From Candidatus Kuenenia stuttgartensis (GTDB lineage: Bacteria; Gemmatimonadota; Gemmatimonadetes; Gemmatimonadales; Gemmatimonadaceae), in NCBI GenBank assembly GCA_943330235.2, contig CALQGY020000012.1:1-53357 (forward strand): a stretch of 53,357 nt of DNA, given 5' to 3'. The notes beneath the pieces were generated by a model. The model made no database searches and was not told the DNA's origin. It saw nothing but the letters and a program-made list of their open reading frames with translations. Both the position numbers and the translations under genes were made by a program. This document shows positions 44,486 through 52,692 of the stretch, piece after piece (position 1 is the stretch's first letter; every line of letters begins with the position of its first letter).

Positions 44486-45931
44486 TCAGCGCAGGGAGAA
44501 TGACGTTTGCAGCAGTTGGCGACCACGTTCGAACACCAGCACGATCGGGCCACGACCACCTTCGCGATCGATAGCGGTCGATGCCGCCTCGGCACTGCCG
44601 ATGCGCGATCGCCCGACCTGCACGATCACGTCACCCGATTGGAGTCCGATCTGATCGCTGATCCGCTCGGACACTTTGTACACCAGCGCGCCGGTCGACG
44701 AGGCGATGCCGCGCTCCTGTCGGATGGCATCGGTCAGCGTGATCAGTTGCAGATCACTCAACACGGTCACCTTGGGCGCGTTGACCTCGGGGGCGTCGGC
44801 GACCGTCACGGTGACCGAGACCTCGCGGCCATTGCGCCGAAGTGCGAGTGGCACCGACTCCCCAACGCGAATGTCGAGCAGGCGCGCTTCCCAGTCGAAG
44901 GCATTTCGGACGACGCGCGTGCCAGCCCGCACGATCTCATCACCGGCACGAATACCCGCGCGATCCGCCGGCGAACCGGGGACCACGCGCCCGACGATCG
45001 CGCCGGACGCCGCCGCCTGTCGCGCATTCTCGGCCTGCAGCGCCTGCAGTCGGAGCCCGACCCACGGTTGACGGACGCTACCATGCACGAGCAAGTCTTC
45101 GACGATCCGCTTCGTTCGGTCGATGGGAATGGCGAACCCCAAGCCCACCGAACCTCCGGTGGGTGAATAGATGGAGCTATTCACGCCGATGACTTCGCCC
45201 ATCGCGTTCACGAGTGGGCCGCCCGAGTTGCCAGGATTGATGGCGGCATCGGTCTGAATCATGTCGACGTAGACGCCGCCGCCCTCACCGCGCCCCGCCA
45301 GATTTCGGCCCACGGCGCTCACCACGCCCACCGACACGCTCGGCTCACTGTTGCCGAGGACAAACCCAAACGGGTTACCGAGTGCGATGGTCCATTCGCC
45401 GACCACCAAGTCGGACGATGTCCCGAGCGTCGCAATCGACAGCTTGGTGGCCGCGATCTTCACGACGGCGAGGTCGTTGGTCTCATCCACGCCGACCACC
45501 TTGGCGTCGTAGGTGGTGCCGTCGCGCATAGCGACGGAGACCTTCGTGGCGCCGCCGATCACGTGGGCGTTCGTGACGATGACGCCGTCCGCCCGAATGA
45601 TGAACCCTGAGCCGATGCCCGCGCTGCGTCGCTCGCCGGACCGCCCGCCCATGAAGTACTCGAAATAATCCGCCGGCACGCGCTCGACGGTCTCGGTCTG
45701 CACCGTAACCACGGCTGGAGCGACGCGCTCAACGGCGGATGTAATCGCGGTCCGGCGCGACGCGGCGATGGACTGCGCGGGCACTGGGCCCGGGACCGAG
45801 GGCGGCGGGGTGCGTGTCTGTGCGGCCGACTGGTCGGGCGTGGTGCCCTGACACCCTATGGCCAGGAGCGCCGATCCGAGAAGCGCCGTCAAGCGGGACA
45901 CGGAATTCACCGAACCGAGAGAACGCGACAT
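44486..45931 (-). CDS. HtrA/DegP-type serine protease with two PDZ domains
   Basis: Envelope quality-control protease of 481 residues. A signal sequence ends in LLAIGC, so Cys27 may be lipidated. The trypsin-like triad is His123 (TNAHVIGG), Asp153 (ETNDLAVVKI) and Ser236 (NPGNSGGPL). Two PDZ domains follow, the first around VVPGSPADRAGIRAGDEIV and the second around SERISDQIGLQSGDVIVQVG. It lies 50 bases after truA and 32 bases before purB in one minus-strand run. GTG 45910 is a shorter alternative start; neither has a good Shine-Dalgarno. Confidence 0.93.
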   Translation of the reverse strand: MSRSLGSVNSVSRLTALLGSALLAIGCQGTTPDQSAAQTRTPPPSVPGPVPAQSIAASRRTAITSAVERVAPAVVTVQTETVERVPADYFEYFMGGRSGERRSAGIGSGFIIRADGVIVTNAHVIGGATKVSVAMRDGTTYDAKVVGVDETNDLAVVKIAATKLSIATLGTSSDLVVGEWTIALGNPFGFVLGNSEPSVSVGVVSAVGRNLAGRGEGGGVYVDMIQTDAAINPGNSGGPLVNAMGEVIGVNSSIYSPTGGSVGLGFAIPIDRTKRIVEDLLVHGSVRQPWVGLRLQALQAENARQAAASGAIVGRVVPGSPADRAGIRAGDEIVRAGTRVVRNAFDWEARLLDIRVGESVPLALRRNGREVSVTVTVADAPEVNAPKVTVLSDLQLITLTDAIRQERGIASSTGALVYKVSERISDQIGLQSGDVIVQVGRSRIGSAEAASTAIDREGGRGPIVLVFERGRQLLQTSFSLR

Positions 45932-45980
45932 GATGAAGCATCGGAGGCGAACATCCGCCGTGCCAAGGTACGGTTCACCA

Positions 45981-46763
45981 TCATGGTGCGTCGGGTTGGA
46001 GGTAGAGCTCCGACGGATAGACCACTTGGTGAAGGGACAGTCCGCAGGCCGGCGCCGGTGCGGCCGTCTCCCGATTGTGGGAGACGGACAGCAACCGCGC
46101 GATTGTGCCTCGAGGCCGTCGGCCTTGCGCTACATCCACCATCGTTCCGACAAGAAAACGCACCATGTGATGGAGAAACCGGTTGGCAGCGATCTCGAAC
46201 ACCCAGCCGCCGTCGCGCTCCGTCCACGCAGCATGATGAATCACGCACCGGTGGTGGTCGTCGATCGGCGCCGTATGTGCTACAGCGAACGCGCGGAACT
46301 CGTGCTCTCCCAACAGGTCGGCTGCTTCCCGTGCGAGGGAATCCGCATCCAACGGCCGAACCATCGCCCACTCGTAGCGGTTTCGAAACGGCGAGCGAAC
46401 GGACGGGTCGGTGCCCACAAGATAGCGGTATCGGCGCGCGATTGCGCTCCGGCGGGGATGGAATTCGGGGGCCATGAGGTGCGACGAGCGGACCCAGATA
46501 TCGCGGGGGAGCAGGGCATTGACGGCCCGCTCGAGCGACTTGGGCGTCCAGCGCGCAGACACCCGCACGCCCACGCCCTGCGCGTGCGCGTGCACGCCGG
46601 CGTCCGTCCGGCCGGCGCCGACCACCGGGGTCGGCTGGTCGCAGAGCCGCTGCAGGACGCGCTCCATCTCGCCCTGGACGGTGCGCTCGTCGGGCTGTCG
46701 CTGCCAGCCGGCGAACTGCCCGCCGTCGTATTGGGTCACGAGCAGAATCGCCTGGGGGTCCAT
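45981..46763 (-). CDS. truA: tRNA pseudouridine(38-40) synthase
   Basis: Isomerises uridines 38-40 in the anticodon arm. LLVTQYDGGQFAGWQRQ opens the protein and the catalytic Asp54 sits in GAGRTDAGVHA. The FLHHMVRFLVGTMVDVA block is near the C-terminus. From ATG 46763 the protein is 260 residues, standard length. No Shine-Dalgarno precedes it, but a promoter ends ten bases before the ATG, which fits an almost leaderless message. It heads the minus-strand run down to 31.1 kb. Confidence 0.94.
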   Translation of the reverse strand: MDPQAILLVTQYDGGQFAGWQRQPDERTVQGEMERVLQRLCDQPTPVVGAGRTDAGVHAHAQGVGVRVSARWTPKSLERAVNALLPRDIWVRSSHLMAPEFHPRRSAIARRYRYLVGTDPSVRSPFRNRYEWAMVRPLDADSLAREAADLLGEHEFRAFAVAHTAPIDDHHRCVIHHAAWTERDGGWVFEIAANRFLHHMVRFLVGTMVDVAQGRRPRGTIARLLSVSHNRETAAPAPACGLSLHQVVYPSELYLQPDAP

Positions 46764-46773
46764 GAAGCGGAGG

Positions 46774-46802
46774 AAGGTACGTCCGCCGGGCCCCCGCTTC
46801 AA
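46774..46802 (-). promoter_or_regulatory. Candidate promoter for truA, near-leaderless
   Basis: On the minus strand TTGAAG (46802-46797) and TACCTT (46779-46774) are 17 bases apart, and the truA ATG (46763) begins ten bases after the -10 box. The predicted leader is about four bases. Confidence 0.45.
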
Positions 46803-46863
46803 CCGATATGATGCATGTCCCCTATTGCGCCCGTGGGCCGATCGCTGTTTTCTCCTTGCGTCC

Positions 46864-48174
46864 ATGCCTCCACGCTCACTCGCCTCACTCGCGCACGCGC
46901 TCGGCGCTACCGCCGACCTTGACGGCGCCCTCATCGCCCTCGGCGAGGGCGTCGCCGAGCTCGATCGCGGGGCCTACGTCGCGCTCGTCCACTACGACGC
47001 CCGCCGTGACATGCTGCGACAGCGGCTGTCGCCGAACGGGGCGCAGATCGACCGTTCGTCACTCGAAACGACGTTTGATCACTTACCGGCGGCACTCCGC
47101 GGCAAGGTGGTGGCGGGCAGTCAGTTCGTGGACGTGGTGGACAAGTCGGCCGACTACGCGCGCCTGTTCGGATTCGGCTCCGGTCTGGACGGGGGGATGC
47201 TGTCGCTGTACGGCCTGCGTGTGGAAGGCGAGCTGTCGGCGGTCGCCGCGCTGTACGAGCCGCGGAAGATCTTCGGCACCCGTACGACCGAGCGCCTCGC
47301 ACCGGCCATGGCTCTCTTCGAGCTGGCGTACGGGCGTTTGGCCGAGCGAGACGCGCGCCAAGAAGCCGTCCGGACACTCGAAGACGTGACGCAGCGGGTG
47401 CACGGCGAGTATGTGCGGAAGCTGCGCCTGATGGAATCCGCCCTTGGCGAAGCGCGGACGACGCCGCAGGAACCAGGCACGTTAGGGGCGGCAGAGGCCG
47501 TCGCGCTACAAGCCGAAGCGGCCCGCGCCGCCGAAGAAGTCCGTCGTGCGGCGCGCCGCGCCGAAGTGGCCGATCAGCAACTGGCGACCGCGGTCGGCCA
47601 GCTGGAACAGACGCACATCGAGCTGCATCGCCGCAGCGAGGCGCTTCGTCAACGGACGCGGACGCTCTATCTGCTGGATCGCTTGCTGACCTTGGATGCG
47701 GGCACGACGCAGGCCCGCGAATTGGTGGACGGCCTCCTGGCGATGGTCGGTGATGACATGCAAGCGCAGCGGTGTTCGCTGATGCTGCTCGCGCCGGAGC
47801 CCGAGTTCCTGTATCTCGCCGCCGCGCGCGGCATCGCGCCGAACATCGTCGAGGGGATGCGCATCCGCATCGGCGAAGGTGTGGCAGGGCGCGTAGCGGC
47901 GTCGCGTGAGCCGTTGCTGGTGCAAGACGTGCGGGACGCGTCGCAGCACCCGCTGCTGCGGGATCAGTACTTCACCACCGGTAGCTTCATCAGCTTCCCG
48001 CTGATCTATCATGATCAGTTGGTTGGCGTGCTCAATCTGACCAATCGCGCCCAGCGTGGCGTGTACGACGACGAAGATGTGGAGCGCGTGCGGTTGCTTG
48101 GGCTGGTGATCTCCCTAATCGCATCGCGCCACGAGCTGTCTCGGCGCTTGCTCGAGATCATCGATGCCCGCTGA
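46864..48174 (+). CDS. GAF domain protein with central coiled coil
   Basis: Soluble 436-residue sensor-like protein. Residues about 1-165 look like a divergent GAF domain, 165-265 form a long Ala/Glu/Arg/Gln-rich coiled coil, and 265-430 are a clearer GAF domain (YLLDRLLTLDAGTTQARELVDGLL; RIGEGVAGRVAASREPLLVQDV; FPLIYHDQLVGVLNLTNR). There is no kinase, cyclase, GGDEF or DNA-binding output domain. ATG 46864 is preceded by a possible -10 (TATGAT at 46807). Its end overlaps trpD by 11 bases. Ligand and partner are unknown. Confidence 0.85.
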   Translation: MPPRSLASLAHALGATADLDGALIALGEGVAELDRGAYVALVHYDARRDMLRQRLSPNGAQIDRSSLETTFDHLPAALRGKVVAGSQFVDVVDKSADYARLFGFGSGLDGGMLSLYGLRVEGELSAVAALYEPRKIFGTRTTERLAPAMALFELAYGRLAERDARQEAVRTLEDVTQRVHGEYVRKLRLMESALGEARTTPQEPGTLGAAEAVALQAEAARAAEEVRRAARRAEVADQQLATAVGQLEQTHIELHRRSEALRQRTRTLYLLDRLLTLDAGTTQARELVDGLLAMVGDDMQAQRCSLMLLAPEPEFLYLAAARGIAPNIVEGMRIRIGEGVAGRVAASREPLLVQDVRDASQHPLLRDQYFTTGSFISFPLIYHDQLVGVLNLTNRAQRGVYDDEDVERVRLLGLVISLIASRHELSRRLLEIIDAR

Positions 48175-49207
48175 CGCGCTGCAGCAGGCCATCCGGCGGC
48201 TGGCCGGGCATGAATCGCTGGACGGACCGTCGCTGACGCGCGCCTTCGACGTGATTATGCGCGGGGAAGGCACCCCGGCTCAAGTCGCTGCGTTGCTGAT
48301 GGCGCTCCGGGTCAAAGGCGAGACCTCGGCGGAAGTGGCTGGCGTGGTTGAAGCGCTGCGTAGCGCCATGATCGTGCTGCCGACCACCGCGCCAGAGGAT
48401 CTGGTCGATACGTGCGGAACCGGTGGCGGTTCCCTCACGACCTTCAATATCTCGACGGCAGCGGCGTTGCTCGCCGCCGGCCTTGGGGTTCGCGTCGCGA
48501 AGCACGGTAACCGGTCGTTCACGTCGCGTTCCGGGAGCGCGGATGTGTTGGAAGCGCTCGGGGTCGTCATTGAAATGTCACCGGCCGCCATGGCACGCAC
48601 GCTCGACCGCGCCGGGATCGTGTTCATGTTCGCGCCGCTGATGCACCCGGCGTTGCGGCATGTCGGGCCCGTTCGACGTGAGCTGGGCATCCCCACCGTC
48701 ATGAACATCGTCGGCCCGCTGGCGAATCCGGCCCGTGCAGGTCGCCAGGTGGTGGGTGTTGCGGAGCCGGAGCGGCTCACGTTGCTGGCGGAAGCGCTCG
48801 CGTCACTCGGGACCCGGCGCGCGCTCGTCGTCCACGGCGCGCCGGGGCTGGATGAAGTCTCCCCGCTTGGACGGACGGACGTGGTGGAAGTGGCCGACGG
48901 CGTCCTGACCCGTTGGTCAATCGACCCCGGTGTGGCGGCAATTGATGGTATTGATGCCGCCGACTTACGCGGCGGGGATCCGTCGGAGAACGCGGCGTTA
49001 GTGGAGTCGGTGCTCCGGGGACTCGGCTCGCCGGCTGCGCGCGCGGCGGTGGTATTAAATGCCGCCGCGGCACTGTACGTCGCCGGCCACGAGTCTGACT
49101 ACGCGTCGGCGGTGGCGCGTGCCAGCGCTGGGTTACGCGACGGTGCTGGTTACGAGGCGCTTGAGCGGTTGCGTGTGGCCTCGAAGGCCGCGGTGAAGAC
49201 CGGGTAA
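48164..49207 (+). CDS. trpD: Anthranilate phosphoribosyltransferase
   Basis: Second step of tryptophan synthesis from chorismate, joining PRPP and anthranilate. The PRPP loop DTCGTGGGSLTTFNIS, the anthranilate site KHGNRSFTSRSGSADVLEALG and the PLAHPALRHVGPVRRELG-type block (here MHPALRHVGPVRRELG) with GPLANPA are present. 347 residues is normal. It starts inside the last codons of the GAF gene and converges on lexA, 31 bases away. Confidence 0.95.
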   Translation: MPADALQQAIRRLAGHESLDGPSLTRAFDVIMRGEGTPAQVAALLMALRVKGETSAEVAGVVEALRSAMIVLPTTAPEDLVDTCGTGGGSLTTFNISTAAALLAAGLGVRVAKHGNRSFTSRSGSADVLEALGVVIEMSPAAMARTLDRAGIVFMFAPLMHPALRHVGPVRRELGIPTVMNIVGPLANPARAGRQVVGVAEPERLTLLAEALASLGTRRALVVHGAPGLDEVSPLGRTDVVEVADGVLTRWSIDPGVAAIDGIDAADLRGGDPSENAALVESVLRGLGSPAARAAVVLNAAAALYVAGHESDYASAVARASAGLRDGAGYEALERLRVASKAAVKTG

Positions 49208-49238
49208 CGGCACCGCGGCGCCGTCACCCGGTGCTGAC

Positions 49239-49847
49239 CTAGTAGCGGCGGAGCACCCCGACCACGATACCCTGGATGCGCACATCATCCTCGTGGACGA
49301 ACAGGGGGGAGAGCGTTTCGTTGGCCGGCTGCAGTCGAATGCGGCCGTCGCGCTCGCGATAGTACCGCTTGACCGTCGCGGCGGCGCCATCCAACAGGGC
49401 GATGACGGTCTCGCCGTTGTCCGCGGCCTGACGATCATTGACCACGACGAAATCGCCGTCGCTGATCTGGTCCTCTTTCATTGAGTCGCCGCGCACGCGC
49501 AGGACGTAGTGGCTGCCTGACTTGCGCAGGAAGCTGTCGGGGACGGACATGGTCTCGCCGGAGTGCAGCGCCTCGATGGGCGCACCCGCGGCGACCGTTC
49601 CGAGGAGCGGCAGCTCGACCGCGCGCTGGTACATCTCGGACGGGAGGATTTCGATGGCACGGCTCTCGTTGTACGAGCGCTTGATGTAGCCTTTGCGCTC
49701 GAGATTCGTGAGGTGCTCGTGAACCGTTGCCAGCGAGTTATAGTTGAACTGCAACGCGATTTCCTCGAAGCTTGGCGCGTAGCCGTTCGCTTCCTGATAT
49801 TCCGACAAGTACGAAAGGATTTCTCGCTGCCGCTTGGTGAGCGCCAT
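49239..49847 (-). CDS. lexA: LexA repressor
   Basis: SOS repressor that self-cleaves when RecA filaments form. The winged helix is at about residues 1-65, with recognition helix around SLATVHEHLTNLERKGYI. The cleavage site is Ala87-Gly88 (GTVAAGAPI), the catalytic Ser122 is in RGDSMKEDQI and Lys160 in AAATVKRYY. 202 residues. ATG 49847 has AGGAGG four bases upstream, an excellent Shine-Dalgarno. The gene sits on the opposite strand between trpD and trpC. Confidence 0.96.
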   Translation of the reverse strand: MALTKRQREILSYLSEYQEANGYAPSFEEIALQFNYNSLATVHEHLTNLERKGYIKRSYNESRAIEILPSEMYQRAVELPLLGTVAAGAPIEALHSGETMSVPDSFLRKSGSHYVLRVRGDSMKEDQISDGDFVVVNDRQAADNGETVIALLDGAAATVKRYYRERDGRIRLQPANETLSPLFVHEDDVRIQGIVVGVLRRY

Positions 49848-49872
49848 GGCGCCTCCTATGGGGGTCTGCGCT

Positions 49873-49901
49873 TTGACCGTCGACGCAAATTCCGATAAAT
49901 C
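49873..49901 (+). promoter_or_regulatory. Candidate promoter for trpC-trpF-trpB
   Basis: TTGACC (49873-49878) and TAAATC (49896-49901) are 17 bases apart. Transcription would start near 49908, inside the palindrome described next, giving a leader of about 50 nt before the trpC GTG. Confidence 0.45.
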
Positions 49902-49914
49902 CCGAGTCTCGGGA
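49900..49914. promoter_or_regulatory. Perfect 15-bp palindrome, candidate operator for lexA and/or trpC
   Basis: TCCCGAG-T-CTCGGGA has two 7-base arms around one base. On the minus strand it fills the spacer between a possible lexA -35 (TTTTCG, 49921-49916) and -10 (TTTATC, 49899-49894). On the plus strand it touches the trpC -10 and start. It does not match the known GAAC-N4-GTTC or CTGT-N8-ACAG LexA boxes. Confidence 0.4.
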
Positions 49915-49956
49915 CCGAAAAGGCGCCGAATCCACGCTAACCGAATACAGGCCGAA

Positions 49957-50787
49957 GTGCAAGGATTTTCTTCTGCAGCCGATTGGACGCCTCCGGTCGG
50001 GACGCTGGGTGAGTTGACGCGGGCGTCGGTCGTACGCGCCGAGGCATCGCTCGCCCAGCTCGCTGAGGTGCAGGCGATGGCGCGCGACCAAGCGCCGGCT
50101 CGACCATTCGCATCGGCGCTCCGCGCCGCCACCGTGCAGGTGATCGCCGAAGTGAAGCGCGCGTCGCCATCCAAGGGCAGTATCGCCGCGGGGCTGAACG
50201 CCGCCGATCAGGCCGCGCGCTATGTCGTCGGTGGCGCGGCCGCGATCTCGGTGCTGACGGAGCCCACTCGCTTTGGGGGCTCGCTGGAGGATTTGGCGGC
50301 CGCGTCGGCGCGCGTCGCGGTCCCGGTGATCCGGAAGGATTTCATTGTGGCACCCGTCCAGCTGTGGGAGGCCCGCGCCGCCGGGGCCTCGGCCGCGCTG
50401 CTGATCGTGCGGGCGCTGTCCCACGAGCAGCTGCGGCGTCTGATCGACGATGCGCGCGAGATTGGTCTCGCGCTCCTCGTGGAAATTCGCGATGAGGGTG
50501 AGCTGGAGCGCGCGATTGGTGCCGGGGCGACGGTCATCGGCGTGAACAACCGGAACCTCGAGACGCTCATCATCGACCCCGCCACCGCGCCGCGCGTTAT
50601 CCGATCGATACCTGCCGAGTGCATCGCCGTGGCGGAGAGCGGCATGCAGCAGGTCGCCGATGTGTATCCGGCGGCGGAAGCCGGGGCGGACGCGATCCTC
50701 GTCGGTTCCGCCATATCGGCCGCGGCGAATCCCGCGGAAGCCGTGGCGGCGCTGGCGTCCGTAACACGGCGCGAGCGACGGGTGTGA
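49957..50787 (+). CDS. trpC: Indole-3-glycerol phosphate synthase
   Basis: TIM-barrel enzyme closing the indole ring. VIAEVKRASPSKGSI carries the catalytic Lys and phosphate residues. SVLTEPTRFGGSLEDL, VIRKDFIV and GVNNRNLETL are intact, as is the VAESGM block. GTG 49957 gives about 276 residues with the normal LGELTRASVVRAEASL first helix; no ATG is available in the right region. It is divergent from lexA by 109 bases. Confidence 0.94.
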   Translation: MQGFSSAADWTPPVGTLGELTRASVVRAEASLAQLAEVQAMARDQAPARPFASALRAATVQVIAEVKRASPSKGSIAAGLNAADQAARYVVGGAAAISVLTEPTRFGGSLEDLAAASARVAVPVIRKDFIVAPVQLWEARAAGASAALLIVRALSHEQLRRLIDDAREIGLALLVEIRDEGELERAIGAGATVIGVNNRNLETLIIDPATAPRVIRSIPAECIAVAESGMQQVADVYPAAEAGADAILVGSAISAAANPAEAVAALASVTRRERRV

Positions 50788-50815
50788 TGGCCGTCGCTCT
50801 GACGGGCCGACGGCC

Positions 50816-51502
50816 ATGACCGCGGACCACGGACCTGTCGCCACTCGCGTAAAAATCTGCGGCTTAACCTCCGCGAGCGATGCCGCTTATGCCGAGCGGT
50901 CGGGGGCGGCATTTCTCGGTGCGATCCTTGCTGGGGGACCTCGACTCCTCGATGTCGAGCGTGCTCGTGAGGTTCTGGGTCCGCGACGGAGTGGCGTCGC
51001 ACGGGTCGCGGTATTCGGTGCGCAGACGATCGAGGAGATCCTGACCATTGGAACGTCCTTAGACCTTGATGTCGTTCAGCTGCACGGTGATCCGTCGCCG
51101 GAGGTCGTGCGCGAACTGTGTGGACGGTCAAATCGTGCCGTCTGGCCGGTCTTGCGCGTCGAGGGAACAACGCTGCCCGAGAGTGCGCTCGGGTTGGCCA
51201 CGGCCGCGGGGGCGCTGGTGCTCGATGCCAAGGTGATCGGTCACCTCGGCGGAACAGGGGTCGCCCTCGACTGGGTCGGCCTTGTTGATTCGGTCAGGGA
51301 ACTCCGGCGCATGGTCCCTGATTTGCAGCTAGTATTGGCCGGTGGTTTGCGCGCCGAGAACGTGACGCGTGCCGTCGCGCTGCTCCAGCCATCGGTCGTT
51401 GACGTATCTTCCGGTGTGGAGATCTCACCCGGTAGAAAAGATCTCGAGTTGGTTGAACGTTTTGTGTCCGCGGTGATCACCGCGACGGGGACCAGAGCAT
51501 GA
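50816..51502 (+). CDS. trpF: Phosphoribosylanthranilate isomerase
   Basis: Amadori isomerase of tryptophan synthesis. The catalytic Cys15 is in [13 protein letters not shown] and the catalytic Asp region is [15 protein letters not shown]. The phosphate site [10 protein letters not shown] and DVSSGVE near the end are intact. 228 residues. It follows trpC by 28 bases and its stop overlaps the trpB ATG (ATGA). Confidence 0.94.
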   Translation: MTADHGPVATRVKICGLTSASDAAYAERSGAAFLGAILAGGPRLLDVERAREVLGPRRSGVARVAVFGAQTIEEILTIGTSLDLDVVQLHGDPSPEVVRELCGRSNRAVWPVLRVEGTTLPESALGLATAAGALVLDAKVIGHLGGTGVALDWVGLVDSVRELRRMVPDLQLVLAGGLRAENVTRAVALLQPSVVDVSSGVEISPGRKDLELVERFVSAVITATGTRA

Positions 51503-52692
51503 CCGCAGTAGCACCCGTAGAGTCCGATCGATTCGGCCCGTTTGGTGGTCGATACGTCCCGGAAACGCTCATTCCCGCGCTCGACGAACTGGAGTCGGCA
51601 TTCGCGATCGCGCGTCAAGATCCCGCGTTTCTGGCGGAGGTGGATTTCCTGCTCCGCGAGTACGTCGGCCGCCCCACGGCGATGACGTTCGCGCCGCGAT
51701 TCTCCGCACGCGTCGGGTCGCCGGTGTGGCTCAAGCGCGAGGATCTCAACCACACGGGCGCGCACAAGATCAACAACACGGTCGGTCAGGCGCTCTTGGC
51801 GGTGCGGATGGGCAAGCGCCGCATCATCGCCGAGACCGGCGCTGGCCAGCACGGCGTGGCCACCGCGACCATCTGCGCGCGATTCGGTCTCGAGTGCGTG
51901 GTGTACATGGGCGAAGAGGATATGCGACGCCAGCAGCTGAACGTCTTCCGGATGCGGCTTATGGGCGCCACGGTGGTGCCGGTGACCGCCGGCACGCGTA
52001 CGCTCAAAGACGCCACCAGCGAAGCAATCCGCGATTGGGTCACCACGGTTAATCACAGCCACTACATCATCGGTTCCGTCGTCGGCCCCGCGCCGTATCC
52101 GCGCATGGTACGCGAGTTCCAGTCGGTGATCGGCCACGAGGCGCGCGAGCAATTGTTGGAGCGCGCGGGCCGCTTGCCGAAAAGCGTGGTGGCCTGTGTG
52201 GGCGGCGGCTCCAACGCGATGGGAATTTTCGCGGGCTTTGTCGGCGACGAGGGCGTGGAACTGGTCGGCGTTGAAGCGGCTGGCGAGGGACTGGATACTG
52301 ATCGCCACAGTGCCTCCATCACCAAAGGCACGCCGGGCGTGCTGCATGGCGCGTTGAGCTATCTGCTGCAGGACAGCAACGGGCAGGTGCACCCGGCGCA
52401 TTCCATTTCGGCGGGGCTCGATTATCCCGGCGTCGGGCCGGAGCACGCGTGGCTTCACGACAGCGGCCGCGGCACGTATGTGTCGGTGACGGACACGGAA
52501 GCGCTGCGGGGCGTGGCGCTCCTGAGTCGGCTCGAGGGCATCATTCCCGCGCTTGAGACCGCGCACGCCATCGCATGGATCGAGCGAGAGGCCGATCGCT
52601 GGGGTCCTGATGAACCGATTCTCCTGTGTGTGAGCGGTCGCGGCGATAAGGACGTCGCGACGATCAGCGAGCACGAGATGCCGGAACTGTGA
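51499..52692 (+). CDS. trpB: Tryptophan synthase beta chain
   Basis: PLP enzyme joining indole and serine. [13 protein letters not shown] at the N-terminus identifies the TrpB1 type. The PLP Lys90 is in [16 protein letters not shown], the phosphate site is GGGSNAMG, and [11 protein letters not shown] is the COMM-domain partner region. 397 residues. A trpA gene is not visible up to the window end; the next gene begins in a GTGA overlap with the trpB stop. Confidence 0.97.
   Translation: MTAVAPVESDRFGPFGGRYVPETLIPALDELESAFAIARQDPAFLAEVDFLLREYVGRPTAMTFAPRFSARVGSPVWLKREDLNHTGAHKINNTVGQALLAVRMGKRRIIAETGAGQHGVATATICARFGLECVVYMGEEDMRRQQLNVFRMRLMGATVVPVTAGTRTLKDATSEAIRDWVTTVNHSHYIIGSVVGPAPYPRMVREFQSVIGHEAREQLLERAGRLPKSVVACVGGGSNAMGIFAGFVGDEGVELVGVEAAGEGLDTDRHSASITKGTPGVLHGALSYLLQDSNGQVHPAHSISAGLDYPGVGPEHAWLHDSGRGTYVSVTDTEALRGVALLSRLEGIIPALETAHAIAWIEREADRWGPDEPILLCVSGRGDKDVATISEHEMPEL

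Noticed and set aside
49861..49960. Classical LexA boxes (GAAC-N4-GTTC or CTGT-N8-ACAG) before lexA
   Set aside because: Neither pattern is present; only the GC-rich palindrome and CCGA repeats were found.
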